Assembly (NCBI GenBank): GCA_043289735.1
Contig: CP171343.1
Location: 1 to 64,000, forward strand
Length of the DNA: 64,000 bases
Direction: 5' to 3'
Origin: Acetilactobacillus jinshanensis_A
GTDB lineage: Bacteria; Bacillota; Bacilli; Lactobacillales; Lactobacillaceae
Shown: positions 35,115-44,701 of the stretch, in pieces
How the letters are laid out: each line of letters begins with the position of its first letter
Position numbering within the stretch: the first letter of the stretch is position 1
Position numbers and translations under genes: made by a program
The notes under the pieces: model-generated
The model's input: only the letters and a program-made list of their open reading frames with translations
Databases searched by the model: none
What the model was told of the DNA's origin: nothing

Positions 35115-35193
35115 AGTTTAATGAAAATATTATGTAAGCACTTAACTGACTATTAAAATAGGCAAAAGAAATGTTAGTTATGCCTAAAATCAA

Positions 35194-35266
35194 TTTCACA
35201 AAGCATAAAATTAGTGTATAATCAGAACCGGATTGAAAAAAGGAGCCTTACCCGCTCTAGGTAAGG
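35194..35266 (+). promoter_or_regulatory. mntH promoter and leader hairpin
   Basis: TTTCAC (35194-35199) and TATAAT (35217-35222) with 17 bases between. The leader contains a 7-bp hairpin CCTTACC / GGTAAGG (35246-35252, 35260-35266). An inverted TAGGCA (35159-35164) / TGCCTA (35181-35186) flanks the promoter and could bind a manganese regulator; this is inference. Confidence 0.5.
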
Positions 35267-35292
35267 TGAATTAAGAAAGGTGGAAACTTGTT

Positions 35293-36873
35293 GTGAGAAA
35301 AGGACATAAGCCATTAATTCAACTCCATTATGCCAACGGTCCTTCGTTAGAAGATATCAACAGTTCAATTGCTGTTCCTCATAACTGGGGCTTCTGGAAG
35401 ACGTTATTTGCGTATTCTGGTCCAGGTGCCTTAGTTGCCGTTGGTTATATGGATCCAGGTAATTGGTCAACTTCCATTACCGGTGGACAAGACTTCGGAT
35501 ATCTATTGATGTCCATCGTTTTAATTTCTAGTTTAATCGCAATGTTACTACAATACATGGCGGCTAAACTAGGAATTGTAAGCCAAATGGATTTAGCTCA
35601 AGCCATGCGTGCTCGTACCGGAGCTACGTTAGGTATTATCTTATGGTTACTGACTGAAGCAGCCATCATGGCGACTGATATCGCGGAAGTTATCGGTGGT
35701 GCGATTTCATTGAACTTACTGTTCCACATTCCGCTGGTTATTGCCGTCTTTATAACCGTACTGGATGTACTAGTATTGCTACTGCTATGTTTGATTGGTT
35801 TCCGAAAGATCGAAGCGTTAGTCGTTTGCTTGATCACGGTTATTCTATTGGTATTCTTATACCAAGTTATCTTATCCAAGCCTGCATGGGGTAGCGTATT
35901 AGGTGGCTTAGTTCCAAAGCCAGCCGATGTATCCAACTGCCCGCACGTTGGTAACGATACTCCATTAACCGGTGCTTTAGGAATCGTTGGTGCGACGGTT
36001 ATGCCACATAACTTGTTCTTGCATTCATCAATTTCTCAGACTCGTAAGACTAACCATAAAGATGCTAACGATGTTGCACGAACCGTTAAGTTCATCACTT
36101 GGGATTCCAACATTCAATTAACCTTTGCATTCTTCGTTAATGCATTCTTACTGATTACCGGAGTTGCCGTATTTACCAAAGGTGGAGTTAAAGATCCATC
36201 CTTCTTCGGTTTATACGATGCATTAAAGAATTCCAGCGTTATGACTAATCCAGCATTAGCCAGTGTTGCTAAGTCTGGTTTGTTATCAACGTTATTCGCC
36301 GTTGCTTTACTTTGCTCCGGTCAAAATTCCACCATTACCGGTACTTTAACTGGACAGATCATCATGGAAGGTTTCATTCATATGAAGATGCCTCTATGGA
36401 TGCGTCGTTTAGTAACCCGTGTAATTTCGGTGATTCCAGTTTTGATTTGTGTATCATTGACTAGTGGTGATAGTGCTATTGAAGAACATACCGCTTTGAA
36501 TGATTTAATGAATAACTCACAAGTCTTCTTAGCCTTTGACTTACCATTCTCCATGCTACCGTTACTAATCATGACCGATAGCCCGGTTGAAATGTCAAAC
36601 CGCTTCAAGAATGCCTTATGGGTTAAGATCTGTGGCTGGGTTTCAGTCATCGCTTTGATTTACTTGAACCTAAAGAGCTTGCCTGATTCCTTAGCCGGCT
36701 TTATTGAAAAGCAAGCTAGTCAGACTAGCTGGGCTTACCCAACTGCCTACATTATTGATGTTGTAATCATTGCCTTATTACTTTGGGTAATGTACGATAT
36801 CTATAAAGGTCATAAAGCATACAAAGCTAAGCATCCTAACTATGCTACTTACAGTGATGCTAGCCTTCGATAA
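35293..36873 (+). CDS. mntH: Nramp-family manganese/H+ symporter MntH
   Basis: MntH imports Mn2+ with protons; lactobacilli rely on manganese for oxidative-stress defence. The 526-residue product starts at GTG 35293 after AGAAAGGTGG. It has 11-12 helices with the Nramp metal-site motifs DPGNW (helix 1) and MPHNLFLHS (helix 6). It is paired with a Usp gene 24 bases downstream, a common lactobacillus arrangement. Codon choice (CCA, more A/T in third positions) differs from many neighbours rich in CCG, which may mark a separate history. Confidence 0.95.
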   Translation: MRKGHKPLIQLHYANGPSLEDINSSIAVPHNWGFWKTLFAYSGPGALVAVGYMDPGNWSTSITGGQDFGYLLMSIVLISSLIAMLLQYMAAKLGIVSQMDLAQAMRARTGATLGIILWLLTEAAIMATDIAEVIGGAISLNLLFHIPLVIAVFITVLDVLVLLLLCLIGFRKIEALVVCLITVILLVFLYQVILSKPAWGSVLGGLVPKPADVSNCPHVGNDTPLTGALGIVGATVMPHNLFLHSSISQTRKTNHKDANDVARTVKFITWDSNIQLTFAFFVNAFLLITGVAVFTKGGVKDPSFFGLYDALKNSSVMTNPALASVAKSGLLSTLFAVALLCSGQNSTITGTLTGQIIMEGFIHMKMPLWMRRLVTRVISVIPVLICVSLTSGDSAIEEHTALNDLMNNSQVFLAFDLPFSMLPLLIMTDSPVEMSNRFKNALWVKICGWVSVIALIYLNLKSLPDSLAGFIEKQASQTSWAYPTAYIIDVVIIALLLWVMYDIYKGHKAYKAKHPNYATYSDASLR

Positions 36874-36897
36874 TTAATAAATTAGGAAGCAGGTGTT

Positions 36898-37344
36898 ATG
36901 ATGGCAACTACAAAGAATTTTGATTTTAAACGAATTTTAGTTGGAGTCGATGACTCCGATGATGCCATCCTAGCCTTCCGGTACGCCATTAGTCGTGCTG
37001 CCAAGACTGGTGCTCAGTTAATCTTGTGCTCCGTTTTGGAAAGTGATGAAACTAATGTTTACCAGAGCTTAGATAAAGACTACGTTCATGGTAAGTATTC
37101 TGATTTAGTTAAGCACATGAAGACGTACGAAAAAGCCGCTAAAAAGGGTGGCGTTAAAGATGTTAAATCAGTCGTTGCTGAAGGTAACGCTGGTGAAACC
37201 ATCGTTAAAGACGTCATTCCCCATGTTGAACCTGATTTATTAATCATTGGTTCTCAAGCCAAGAAAGGTTTAGCACGTCACTTCGGTAGTCAGGCTGCTT
37301 ACATGGCTAAGTATGCTCCGATTTCCGTATTAGTGATTCGTTAA
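36898..37344 (+). CDS. Universal stress protein (UspA family)
   Basis: The 148-residue product has a UspA fold with the ATP-binding signature near the end: GSQAKKGLARHFGSQA...PISVLVIR. The start is ATG 36898 or 36901 after AGGAAGCAGG. Placed right behind mntH, it likely shares its transcript and may act in manganese or acid stress. A terminator follows. Confidence 0.93.
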   Translation: MMATTKNFDFKRILVGVDDSDDAILAFRYAISRAAKTGAQLILCSVLESDETNVYQSLDKDYVHGKYSDLVKHMKTYEKAAKKGGVKDVKSVVAEGNAGETIVKDVIPHVEPDLLIIGSQAKKGLARHFGSQAAYMAKYAPISVLVIR

Positions 37345-37369
37345 TTTAACTAATAATTAACGTTAAAAT

Positions 37370-37413
37370 TTAAAAACAGTCGTTGATTTAGAATGATTGA
37401 CGGCTGTTTTTGT
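37370..37413 (+). terminator. Terminator after mntH-usp
   Basis: AAAACAGTCGTTGA / TTGACGGCTGTTTTTG hairpin (about 37371-37411, with G-U pairs), followed by T-run. Confidence 0.8.
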
Positions 37414-37430
37414 TTTATAATTAATAAGCC

Positions 37431-37718
37431 ATGGTTAAAATTATAATTACCGTTGTTTTAGTCGTCTTATTGTTAATCGTTATCATTAGTAGCTGTCATC
37501 GGGCGTATGAAAACGAAAAAGCGTTTAAAAAGATGATTAACTCATCGGTGATCCGTGATAACGTCCGATTCACGATGCAACGGTATCACGGTTCTGATAA
37601 GGCTATTAAAAAGATTCAGCATAAATACATGCTTTCAGAAACCATGGCTTTACGTTTAATTCATCGGATTGGTAAGCGTCAGAAAAAAGATAATCTGCGC
37701 CAGGAAAAAACGATTTAA
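37431..37718 (+). CDS. Small membrane-anchored hypothetical protein
   Basis: The 95-residue product has one N-terminal membrane helix (about residues 3-20, VKIIITVVLVVLLLIVIIS) and a basic cytoplasmic helical tail. No conserved domain recognised. It ends before a strong bidirectional terminator, which supports a real gene. Confidence 0.6.
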   Translation: MVKIIITVVLVVLLLIVIISSCHRAYENEKAFKKMINSSVIRDNVRFTMQRYHGSDKAIKKIQHKYMLSETMALRLIHRIGKRQKKDNLRQEKTI

Positions 37719-37744
37719 ATTTCTTGAAAATAACGGATATATCA

Positions 37745-37780
37745 AAAAAGGCCTGCTGAATTTTCAGCAGACCTTTTTGT
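37745..37780 (+). terminator. Bidirectional terminator
   Basis: AAAAAGGCCTGCTGA / TCAGCAGACCTTTTT stem with ATTT loop and A/T-runs on both sides, between the 95-residue gene (+) and the oxidoreductase (-). Confidence 0.88.
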
Positions 37781-37792
37781 TTGATTTTAATT

Positions 37793-39130
37793 TTATAAGT
37801 TCTTCCAGGCGTCGTGAGCGACCGACGGGAACAGCGGAACGACCTGTTCGATCTGCTGCTTGGATAGGTGTAAAGCAACGGCCGGTAATAGCGTATCGAT
37901 AACGTCATCAGCTTGATCACTGATTTCGGTCACGCCGACTAACTGATCGTGTTTATTAAAGATCAGGGCGTTTTCAGCGATCTTTTCTTTATCGACTTGG
38001 CGGTACCAGTCGTCCGATAGGTCGTTGGTCACGATGTCGTAATCGAAATCGTACTTTTCGGCGTGGGCAACGCTGATGCCGACTTGAGCGATTCGCGGTG
38101 AAGTGAAGACGACGGTTGGGATCGGCGGATATTTAATTCCGTGAGTGGTTTCTCCGCTAAAGAGATGCATTAAGTAGTTACCTTGATAGGTAGCCGTCGG
38201 GGTTAATTTGGGCTCATTGCTGTTAATTACGTCGCCTGAGGCGTAAATATTAGGAACATTAGTCTGTAAATGATCGTTAACTAAAATGCCGTGACGGTTA
38301 AATTTCACGCCGACTTTTGCAAGCCCGAGGTGGTGAACGTTAGGAACTCGACCGGTGGCGTCTAGAATCCAGTCGGTTGGTAATTGTTTACCGTTACCGT
38401 AATCGACAAATAATTGACCGTTATCTTTTTCAAACGCACTGACGCCAGCGTTCGGAATAAATTTCATGCCCCGTTTTTTAAGGTCAGCAACCACCGTTTT
38501 AACGAAGGGCTGGTAGAATTTTTCCAAGACTTGATCATGATGCATTAAAACCGTGACGTCGGAACCGCTTTGGTTAGCGATGGTGGCGAATTCCATAGCG
38601 ATGTAGCCAGAACCAACGATCGCGATGTGCTTAGGTAACTTATCTAGAGCTAAGAAATCTTTGCTGTTATGGGCTAGGTTAGTACCTTTAAGATTTAACT
38701 GATGGGGATGTAAGCCAGTCGCAATCACGATTTTGTCAGCAGTGTATTTTTTACCGTTAACACTAATGGTGTGATTATCCACGAATTTAGCCCAGCCGTG
38801 AATAACGTTAACACCTGCGGCTTCTTTGGCATCTTCCAAACCGTTGGGGATAGGATCGATGACCTGATGCTTATGCTTCATGTTAGCGGACCAGTTAACT
38901 GTTAAATGTCCGTTAACAATTCCCTTCATACGTTCCTGTTCACGGGTTAGTTTAATAGGTTCGTCTAACGTGATTTTGGCGTTGCAGCCCCAGTTCGGGC
39001 AGGTGCCGCCGACCTTTTCGGCTTCGACGGTAGCGACTTTAAAGCCTTTTTTAGCGAGGTCGTTGATGCCGTCGGTACCGTGTCCGGAACCGATGTATAG
39101 AACGTCGTATTGATATTTAGAATTAGTCAC
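37793..39130 (-). CDS. FAD-dependent pyridine nucleotide-disulfide oxidoreductase
   Basis: The 445-residue product is a glutathione/mercuric reductase-type flavoprotein. It has the FAD motif YIGSGHGTDG, the redox-active disulfide GGTCPNWGC, the NAD(P) motif IVGSGYIAMEFA, a second FAD motif IYASGDV, and the C-terminal dimer interface. The usual catalytic His of the HPT/HP motif near the C-terminus is replaced (LFPSVAHDAW), so classic disulfide reduction may be altered. It may reduce low-molecular-weight thiols, coenzyme A disulfide or an unknown acceptor. The TauE/SafE gene lies upstream, so a sulfur-related unit is possible. Confidence 0.9.
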   Translation of the reverse strand: MTNSKYQYDVLYIGSGHGTDGINDLAKKGFKVATVEAEKVGGTCPNWGCNAKITLDEPIKLTREQERMKGIVNGHLTVNWSANMKHKHQVIDPIPNGLEDAKEAAGVNVIHGWAKFVDNHTISVNGKKYTADKIVIATGLHPHQLNLKGTNLAHNSKDFLALDKLPKHIAIVGSGYIAMEFATIANQSGSDVTVLMHHDQVLEKFYQPFVKTVVADLKKRGMKFIPNAGVSAFEKDNGQLFVDYGNGKQLPTDWILDATGRVPNVHHLGLAKVGVKFNRHGILVNDHLQTNVPNIYASGDVINSNEPKLTPTATYQGNYLMHLFSGETTHGIKYPPIPTVVFTSPRIAQVGISVAHAEKYDFDYDIVTNDLSDDWYRQVDKEKIAENALIFNKHDQLVGVTEISDQADDVIDTLLPAVALHLSKQQIEQVVPLFPSVAHDAWKNL

Positions 39131-39141
39131 GCTATTCCTCC

Positions 39142-39851
39142 TTATAAATAGGCTTGGATGAACATATAGATACCTAAAATCAAAGCGCCGAAGCCCACGA
39201 TCACCTTGAGGTACTTTTCCGGAACGCGGCGGACGATCTTGGGACCGATGTAGCCGCCGATGAAAAGGCCGATGCCTAACGGTAAAACTAGGATCCAGTA
39301 GACGTGGGATTTAACGGCGTAAATGATCATGGCGACTAGGTTGGCGGATAGTGCCGAAACGTTGCGGACGGCGTTGTAGACCGGGAAGCTTTCGTTGGTG
39401 ATCCGGGATAGGATCGCGATCATGATGACTCCGGCGGCGGCGCCGAAGTAGCCCATGTAGCCACCCATGATCAGGATGGCCACGTCAGCAGAATCATAAT
39501 TCCCGAAATCAAGATGAAGAACGGGACGATCTTCTGGAACGATCCGCTGGGTTCCATTAACAGTAACATCGAACCGCCGATGCTACCGAAGAACGTTAAT
39601 AGTAAGGTCACTAGGGTCTGTTTAACGTGGCCCTTTAGTTCGGGAATTGATGATAATCCGGAGCCGGCACCGCTGAAGATCATGGATGCGGTGTTGGTAA
39701 CGTTCGCGAAGACTGCTGGTAGGCGACCAATGTACAGTAACGCCGGATATGAAACTAAAGAAGCCATACCGACGGTACTGCTGATAATTCCTGCTAAAAT
39801 TCCTGCGGGAATCAACAGTAAAATTTGAGCTAAGGTAAAATGAAAAATCAT
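39142..39851 (-). pseudogene. TauE/SafE-family anion exporter, deleted and frameshifted
   Basis: Two frames, 39851-39471 and 39483-39142, encode the N-terminal four and C-terminal three helices of one TauE/SafE protein (GIISSTVGMASLVSYPALL ... GGYMGYFGAAAGVI ... GPKIVRRVPEKYLK). Comparison with the intact paralogue 40 bases upstream shows that about 25 residues (the central loop and part of a helix) are missing at the junction as well as the frame. It would not be functional. Confidence 0.88.
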
Positions 39852-39891
39852 AATGTGAAAGATAAGAATCGCTTCCGTTTATTGTAGGATG

Positions 39892-40635
39892 TTAAATGCT
39901 ATAGTAAGCTTTAATGAATAAATAGATTGACATGAAAAGAGCCGCGATAGCAACTACGGTCTTTAGGACTTTTTCGGGAACTCGACGAACGATCGCGGGG
40001 CCACAATAGCTGCCGATTAGCAGACCGATGCCAAGTGGAAAGACGACCGGCCAGTAAATTCCGGCGTGATTAATGATAAAAATAATAATGGCGATTACGT
40101 TCGCCGAGAGCATCGCAACGTTTCGAATGGCGTTATAAACGGGAAAGCTTTCGGTCGTAGTGTAACTTAACAGGGCTAACATTAGGATTCCGGATGCAGC
40201 GGCAAAGTAGCCGGAATAGATTCCCACGAGGAACATCGCAAAAATCGCTAGCCATTTCATAACCTTGGATTTAGGCTGACCGTTTGAAGTCTTCGGCTTC
40301 GGACAGAGAATTAAAAAGCCGGCCATTAAGATAAAGAACGGGGCGACCTTAGAAAAGGCTTGGTTCGAAAACTGTAGTAACAAGAGGCTGCCGATGATGG
40401 CACCGACAAAGGTAATGGCGAAAATTTTGGTAACTTGCCACCAGTGGCCTTTGAGTTCTTTTAGGGAACCGACTCCGGAGCCGATGCCGGTACAGATTAA
40501 AGCGGTGGTGTTGGTAACGTTAGCAGCGACCGCCGGCAAGACCGCTTGCAACGCCGGATACGAGACTAACGACGCCAAGCCCACGGTGGCACTAACGATT
40601 CCCGAAAGAATCCCGATGGGTATAAACATTAACAA
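39892..40635 (-). CDS. TauE/SafE-family anion exporter (intact paralogue)
   Basis: The 247-residue integral membrane protein has the two repeats of this family (GILSGIVSATVGLASLVSYPA and GIYSGYFAAASGILMLALL, each quoted at 20-21 positions as key Gly/Ser residues). These transport sulfite, sulfoacetate or other organic anions outward. The start is uncertain: TTG 40635 lies inside helix 1, and the preceding in-frame sequence (LLINWLKLL) has no canonical start, though GGGAG stands in front. A palindrome sits just upstream of its -10. Confidence 0.9.
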   Translation of the reverse strand: MLMFIPIGILSGIVSATVGLASLVSYPALQAVLPAVAANVTNTTALICTGIGSGVGSLKELKGHWWQVTKIFAITFVGAIIGSLLLLQFSNQAFSKVAPFFILMAGFLILCPKPKTSNGQPKSKVMKWLAIFAMFLVGIYSGYFAAASGILMLALLSYTTTESFPVYNAIRNVAMLSANVIAIIIFIINHAGIYWPVVFPLGIGLLIGSYCGPAIVRRVPEKVLKTVVAIAALFMSIYLFIKAYYSI

Positions 40636-40707
40636 TTTTAACCAGTTGATAAGTAACCACTCCCTTACAAATTAACTAATTAAATTATAGTATAAATTAA
40701 TTAATTG

Positions 40708-40729
40708 CCCTAATTACTAATAATTAGGG
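40708..40729 (+). promoter_or_regulatory. Operator-like palindrome between TauE/SafE and pnuC
   Basis: CCCTAATTA-CTAA-TAATTAGGG is a perfect 9-bp inverted repeat. On the reverse strand it lies just upstream of the exporter's -10 (TATAAT, complement of 40684-40689), where a repressor or activator would bind. Confidence 0.55.
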
Positions 40730-40920
40730 TGTGATAAAGTTGATAATTATTGTGAAAATATATACATAGTACAAATATTTTTAGAATTCAAGGCTTTATT
40801 TCTGATTTTGATATGATACTATATAAAGCGTCGAGTGATATGAGACACACAATATATGCTCTTGAATGATATATTATTCAATTTTCATGGACATAGTATT
40901 CTTTTATGGAGGCATGTATT

Positions 40921-41679
40921 TTGGTTCACTATTTTAAATTTTTAGCCCATCAGTTAACGGGTTGGCCCATTCCTAATTATTGCTTATTCTTCTTTAGTTT
41001 AGGTGTTCAATTAATGGTCTTTGCCAGTCAGCCGATTACCCCGATTACTGCGTTAACGTTTATTGGTACGACGTTAGGTGTTCTATGCGTGATCGCCATT
41101 AATTCAGCTAAATCGATTAACGGCTGGTTAGGTCTGTTGTCCGGGATCTGCTTTATTATCGTTGGCTTCAGTGCCAAGAACTACTTAAGCATCGGTGAAC
41201 AGTTATCGTACATGGTAACCCTAGATTTACCGGTCTTGATCAGTGCTAGCTGGAACGTCAACATGGTCAGTAAGATCCGTAAATTCAACGGAAAGTCCTG
41301 GCTAGCTGCGATCGCTAGTACTTTAGTCGTTTGTGTGATTTCTGCTGAAATTATCGGTAACTTAACTAATGATCCGCGGCCGTGGTTTGACGCCTTAAGT
41401 TTTTCAATTAGTTTGACCGGCGGTGTGATCTGCTTCTTACGTTATAATAACCAGTACTTCTGGTGGCTAGCTTCTGGCTTAGCTCAGTTAGTTCTCTGGT
41501 TCATTACGTTTAAGCAGGGTGGCGCCACCGTTGCCATGTTTATCAACAGTTTGATCTACATTACCAACGACGTTCTCGCGTTTACCATTTCCCCCTGGTA
41601 TAACCGTGCTGAACGGGCTCGCCAGATTAAGGCCGAAGCACGAGCTGAACGGTCGGGTCGAACTGAAGACGTTTGGTAA
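40921..41679 (+). CDS. pnuC: PnuC-family nicotinamide riboside transporter
   Basis: PnuC is a facilitated diffusion channel for nicotinamide riboside, an NAD precursor. I choose TTG 40921, eight bases after GGAGG; the in-frame ATG at 40906 overlaps that site. The 252-residue product has about seven helices with the family aromatic residues (SAKSINGWLGLLSG, DPRPWFDAL, FLRYNNQYFWWLASGLAQ) and a basic C-terminal tail. The 91-base leader starts with a short element also found ahead of the NlpC/P60 gene. Confidence 0.92.
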   Translation: MVHYFKFLAHQLTGWPIPNYCLFFFSLGVQLMVFASQPITPITALTFIGTTLGVLCVIAINSAKSINGWLGLLSGICFIIVGFSAKNYLSIGEQLSYMVTLDLPVLISASWNVNMVSKIRKFNGKSWLAAIASTLVVCVISAEIIGNLTNDPRPWFDALSFSISLTGGVICFLRYNNQYFWWLASGLAQLVLWFITFKQGGATVAMFINSLIYITNDVLAFTISPWYNRAERARQIKAEARAERSGRTEDVW

Positions 41680-41768
41680 TTTCCAATCTATGTTCCTTCT
41701 CATATTCATAATTTCTATCTTCATAATAATCTTTATAATTATTTAACTAAACCACAGCATGCGATAAC

Positions 41769-41802
41769 GAAAAAAGGCTCCATCTTAGATGGGGCCTTTT
41801 TT
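41769..41802 (+). terminator. Terminator after pnuC
   Basis: AAAAAAGGCTCCATC / GATGGGGCCTTTTTT (one G-U) with a TTA loop. It is followed at once by an extended -10 promoter, TGGTATAAT (41802-41810), for the DUF805 gene. Confidence 0.9.
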
Positions 41803-41845
41803 GGTATAATATTAAGTGAAATTAAGTTAAGGATCTTGATAAGAA

Positions 41846-42127
41846 ATGGATAGAATATTAGGAATTTATAAGTCTTTCTGGGTCAACGGTGCGGATTACC
41901 GAAGTAAGACTACCCGCAACGATTTTTGGATGGCGCTCTGGTGGAACGTTATCGTGTATCTTTTGATCATGGCGTATATTATGGCTTATAAGCGGCGAAC
42001 CGGTGCCATCTTCGGCATCTTCGTCTTCGTGGTGTATACGATTGCTTCGATTTTACCGCTGATCACGTTAATGATGCGGCGCTATAACGATTTGGGATTA
42101 TCTAAATACTGGCTCGTAATCACGTAA
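41846..42127 (+). pseudogene. DUF805 membrane protein, 3' truncated
   Basis: The 93-residue product has the DUF805 start (SFWVNGADYRSKTTRNDFWMA), two helices and the MMRRYNDLGLSKYW motif, then stops abruptly. Normal DUF805 proteins continue with at least one more helix. The truncation point coincides with the 3' end of the convergent TauE/SafE-like remnant, so a deletion has joined the two. Confidence 0.8.
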
Positions 42128-42710
42128 CACGATGACGACCAGCCATTCTAGCATACCGATACTGAGGTGGTTAAAGACCGCTGCGGCAATGAAGACGCCG
42201 ATGACACCGAATGCTGCTTAATGAATTGAACGCTGCCGACCGCTAATGAAAAAGTGGATCCGCACATCATGATCGGAAAGGCGGCCGCCGGGTTCATACC
42301 CATGGCGTAAATCGTGGCCATGGTGGGTGCGAAACAGCCGATGCCGATGTCGTCAAGAGCTCCGTAGATGAACAGTAGAACTGCGGTCGTCCAGAGTTTC
42401 CAGCCGTACAGCTGGGTTGCGGTTCCGGTTGAAACGATCCAATGGAGCTTGCCGGCTAGAATAAAGCAACTGGCGAGGATTAGTCTGATCAAGGTCTTGA
42501 AACCGACCGTGACGCTGGATAGGAAAATAACCGCCATGAAGGCGCTGGGAATCGCACACTGCGCATTTAAGGTTCCCGGCAGTTTTTTAAGCGTCGTCCA
42601 TTTGGTCTTGTGATAAAGCGCGGTTGAAATGGCAAAATCACTACTCCGAGGGTCGACAAAAAGTAGATTACGATCATCAAACAAAATAAGGGCAATGATG
42701 ATTTATTCAT
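42125..42710 (-). pseudogene. TauE/SafE-like permease (third copy), degraded
   Basis: ATG 42710 begins MNKSSLPLFCLMIVIYFL. A frameshift near 42650 leads to SSDFAISTALYHKTKW, LPGTLNAQCAIPSAFMAVIF, then a deletion, then YGALDDIGIGCFAPTMATIY and AAFPIMMCGSTFSLAVGS, and after a further frameshift the tail NHLSIGMLEWLVVIV near 42130. At least three lesions. The family is TauE/SafE-like but distinct from the pair at 39-40 kb. Confidence 0.8.
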
Positions 42711-42839
42711 TCCAATGCTGAATCGACGCCATTAATCGTTTAGCAGATTTGACCACCGAACGACATTTTATCACCGCTTGGTATGCCTATAGATTAGAGC
42801 TTGCCGTGCCCCAGACATACAATTATTATTTTAGCATAA

Positions 42840-42867
42840 TTGACATTTTTTAAATATCTGTTACTCT
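42840..42867 (+). promoter_or_regulatory. Promoter ahead of the MFS gene
   Basis: TTGACA (42840-42845) and TACTCT (42862-42867) with a 16-base spacer. A terminator-like hairpin (AGCGC...GCGCT followed by T-run, 42935-42962) lies between it and the coding sequence, so the leader may be attenuated. Confidence 0.6.
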
Positions 42868-42906
42868 AAAAGTGAATTTCAAGAGAGGAATATCATCGTA
42901 GTAAGT

Positions 42907-44205
42907 TTGCCACTTACTGAAATATTCAAGACGAGCGCTTTTATCAGCGCTTTTCTTTTTTTGGACGTTAACTGGCGTCGAAACTTATGGATCTTATGGA
43001 TCGCCACCACGATCGACGGGGTGGCCTTTAGTGAAGTGATTCCGTTCCTTTCGTTATACGTTGGGCAATTAGGTAACTATTCAAAAGGTGAACTGTCGAT
43101 CCTGAGCGGGATGGTTTATGCCGCTTCGTTTTTCGTGGTCTTCTTTACGGCGCCGATCTGGGGCCGGTTCGCTGATAAGCACGGTCGGAAACGAATGGTG
43201 TTACAGACTTCGTTAGGTTCCGCCATTACGTTGGCTTTGATGGCTTTCGTCACTAACGCCTGGGAATTGATTGGCCTTCGGACCATTCAAGGCTTCTTTG
43301 CCGGGGTGATTCCGAACGCGACGGCTTTGGTCGCGACGGAAACGCCGAAGAAGCACGCCGGTTACGCGATGGGCGTCATCACCACCGGTTACATCGGTGG
43401 AATGCTAGTGGGGCCCATCATCGGCGGGATCCTAGCTCACGTCTTAACGATTCGAATTTCGTTCATCATTACGGGTCTGTTGCTATTCGCTTCGTTCCTA
43501 TTGAGCGCGACGATAGTTAAAGAGAATTTTCATCCGTCTTAACGAAATAAAAAGGAATCACTGTTTGATATTCATTTCCTAAAGGGCTTCCCGAATCCGC
43601 AAGTCGTAATGTGGTTAATGATTTCTACCGTCATGGTTCAGATCGGTCTCTTTTCGATTTACCCAATCATTAGCTTGCTGGTTAAGCAATTAATGCATAA
43701 CCGTGGACCGATTACCGTTGTAGCTGGGATCATCGCATCGTTACCCGGTATCGCGATGTTCATGACTAGTTCAACGTTGGGTAAGATCAGTGATCATTAC
43801 GGTGCAAACCGAGTTTTAATTTTGGGTTATTTATTTACAGTCGTTTTTTACGTTCCACAAACGTTTATTACTAGTTTGGTAATTTTAGGAATTTTCCGCT
43901 TCTTAGTGGGAATTTCGAACGCTGCGGTCTATCCCATTATTCAGACCATGTTAACCAAGGTGTCACCATCGGGGTCGACCGGCTTGGCCTTCAGTATGAA
44001 CCAGTCCGCCCAGGCGTTAGGCGCCGTTCTGGGTTCGATGATGGGCAGTGAAGTCGCCAGTTACTTCGGTTACAGTAGCGCCTTTATGCTGTCGGCGATT
44101 TTGCAGGGGATTAATTTGATTTTGATCTTGAAGTTCGTTCCGGAATTACGCTGGAACGCCCATAATATTTTAAACAGCCGCGAGTTAAATTCAATTGTAG
44201 TATAA
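42907..44205 (+). pseudogene. MFS multidrug transporter, in-frame TAA in the central loop
   Basis: The sequence encodes a 12-helix major facilitator exporter: NWRRNLWILWIATTIDG, helices 1-6 with the loop 2-3 motif GRFADKHGRKRM and motif C-like GYIGGMLVGPIIGGI, then KENFHPS, a TAA at 43540-43542, and in the same frame RNKKESLFDIHFLK and helices 7-12 to 44205. A single codon therefore splits it at the cytoplasmic loop. The true start is probably TTG 42961, because the earlier part overlaps a terminator-like hairpin. Either a base error or a nonsense mutation. Confidence 0.9.
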
Positions 44206-44242
44206 TAATGATAGAAATCGAACGTAAAAGGGGTCTTTTAAT

Positions 44243-44689
44243 ATGTCAATGAGACAGATTTTAACCAATCATGAACATCATCACATTACCGAGTTAAAGG
44301 ATAGTAAATTACCCGTCGAACACGCCGATTTACTGAAGAAGTCCGCTAAAGACGTGGATCATAAAACGTTAAAGAAATTAATGATTAAGAGCCAGTATAA
44401 AGACGTCAACGAAGGCTATTACGTAGCTCATAAGTCATCTTACGATCCAAGCGATCAGACTTACGATGCTGATTTACCGTATGATCAATGGCTGGACGAA
44501 TACGCCGATAAATTTATTAAGAATTTTGATCGAATTCGCCAGGCTCATCAGCAGCATTTTCATACCGAGATGACGGTTCGCTACTTTGTCGATTACTTCA
44601 TCGCGATGCTGCATACCCAGTTCGTGAACGAGAATCATCAGAACCGCGGTAAGCTGATCTGGGTCAACGGTTACGAAAAAGAAGCTTAA
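44243..44689 (+). CDS. Hypothetical cytoplasmic protein
   Basis: The 148-residue product is hydrophilic, rich in His, Lys, Asp and Tyr, without membrane helices or signal peptide. ATG follows AAAAGGGG and there is a TATAAT at 44201. No domain recognised. It stands between an MFS gene and its decayed duplicate, so it probably came with that duplication, or separates the two copies. Confidence 0.6.
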   Translation: MSMRQILTNHEHHHITELKDSKLPVEHADLLKKSAKDVDHKTLKKLMIKSQYKDVNEGYYVAHKSSYDPSDQTYDADLPYDQWLDEYADKFIKNFDRIRQAHQQHFHTEMTVRYFVDYFIAMLHTQFVNENHQNRGKLIWVNGYEKEA

Positions 44690-44701
44690 TTTTTAAAATT
44701 A

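Noticed and set aside
35222..35292. Manganese (yybP-ykoY) riboswitch before mntH
   Set aside because: Only one short hairpin is present; the two conserved internal-loop segments of that riboswitch are missing.
40906..40920. PnuC start at ATG 40906
   Set aside because: It overlaps the GGAGG that serves TTG 40921.
40830..40920. NAD+-II (pnuC-motif) riboswitch before pnuC
   Set aside because: The leader does not show the conserved GC-rich pseudoknot segments that I associate with that class.
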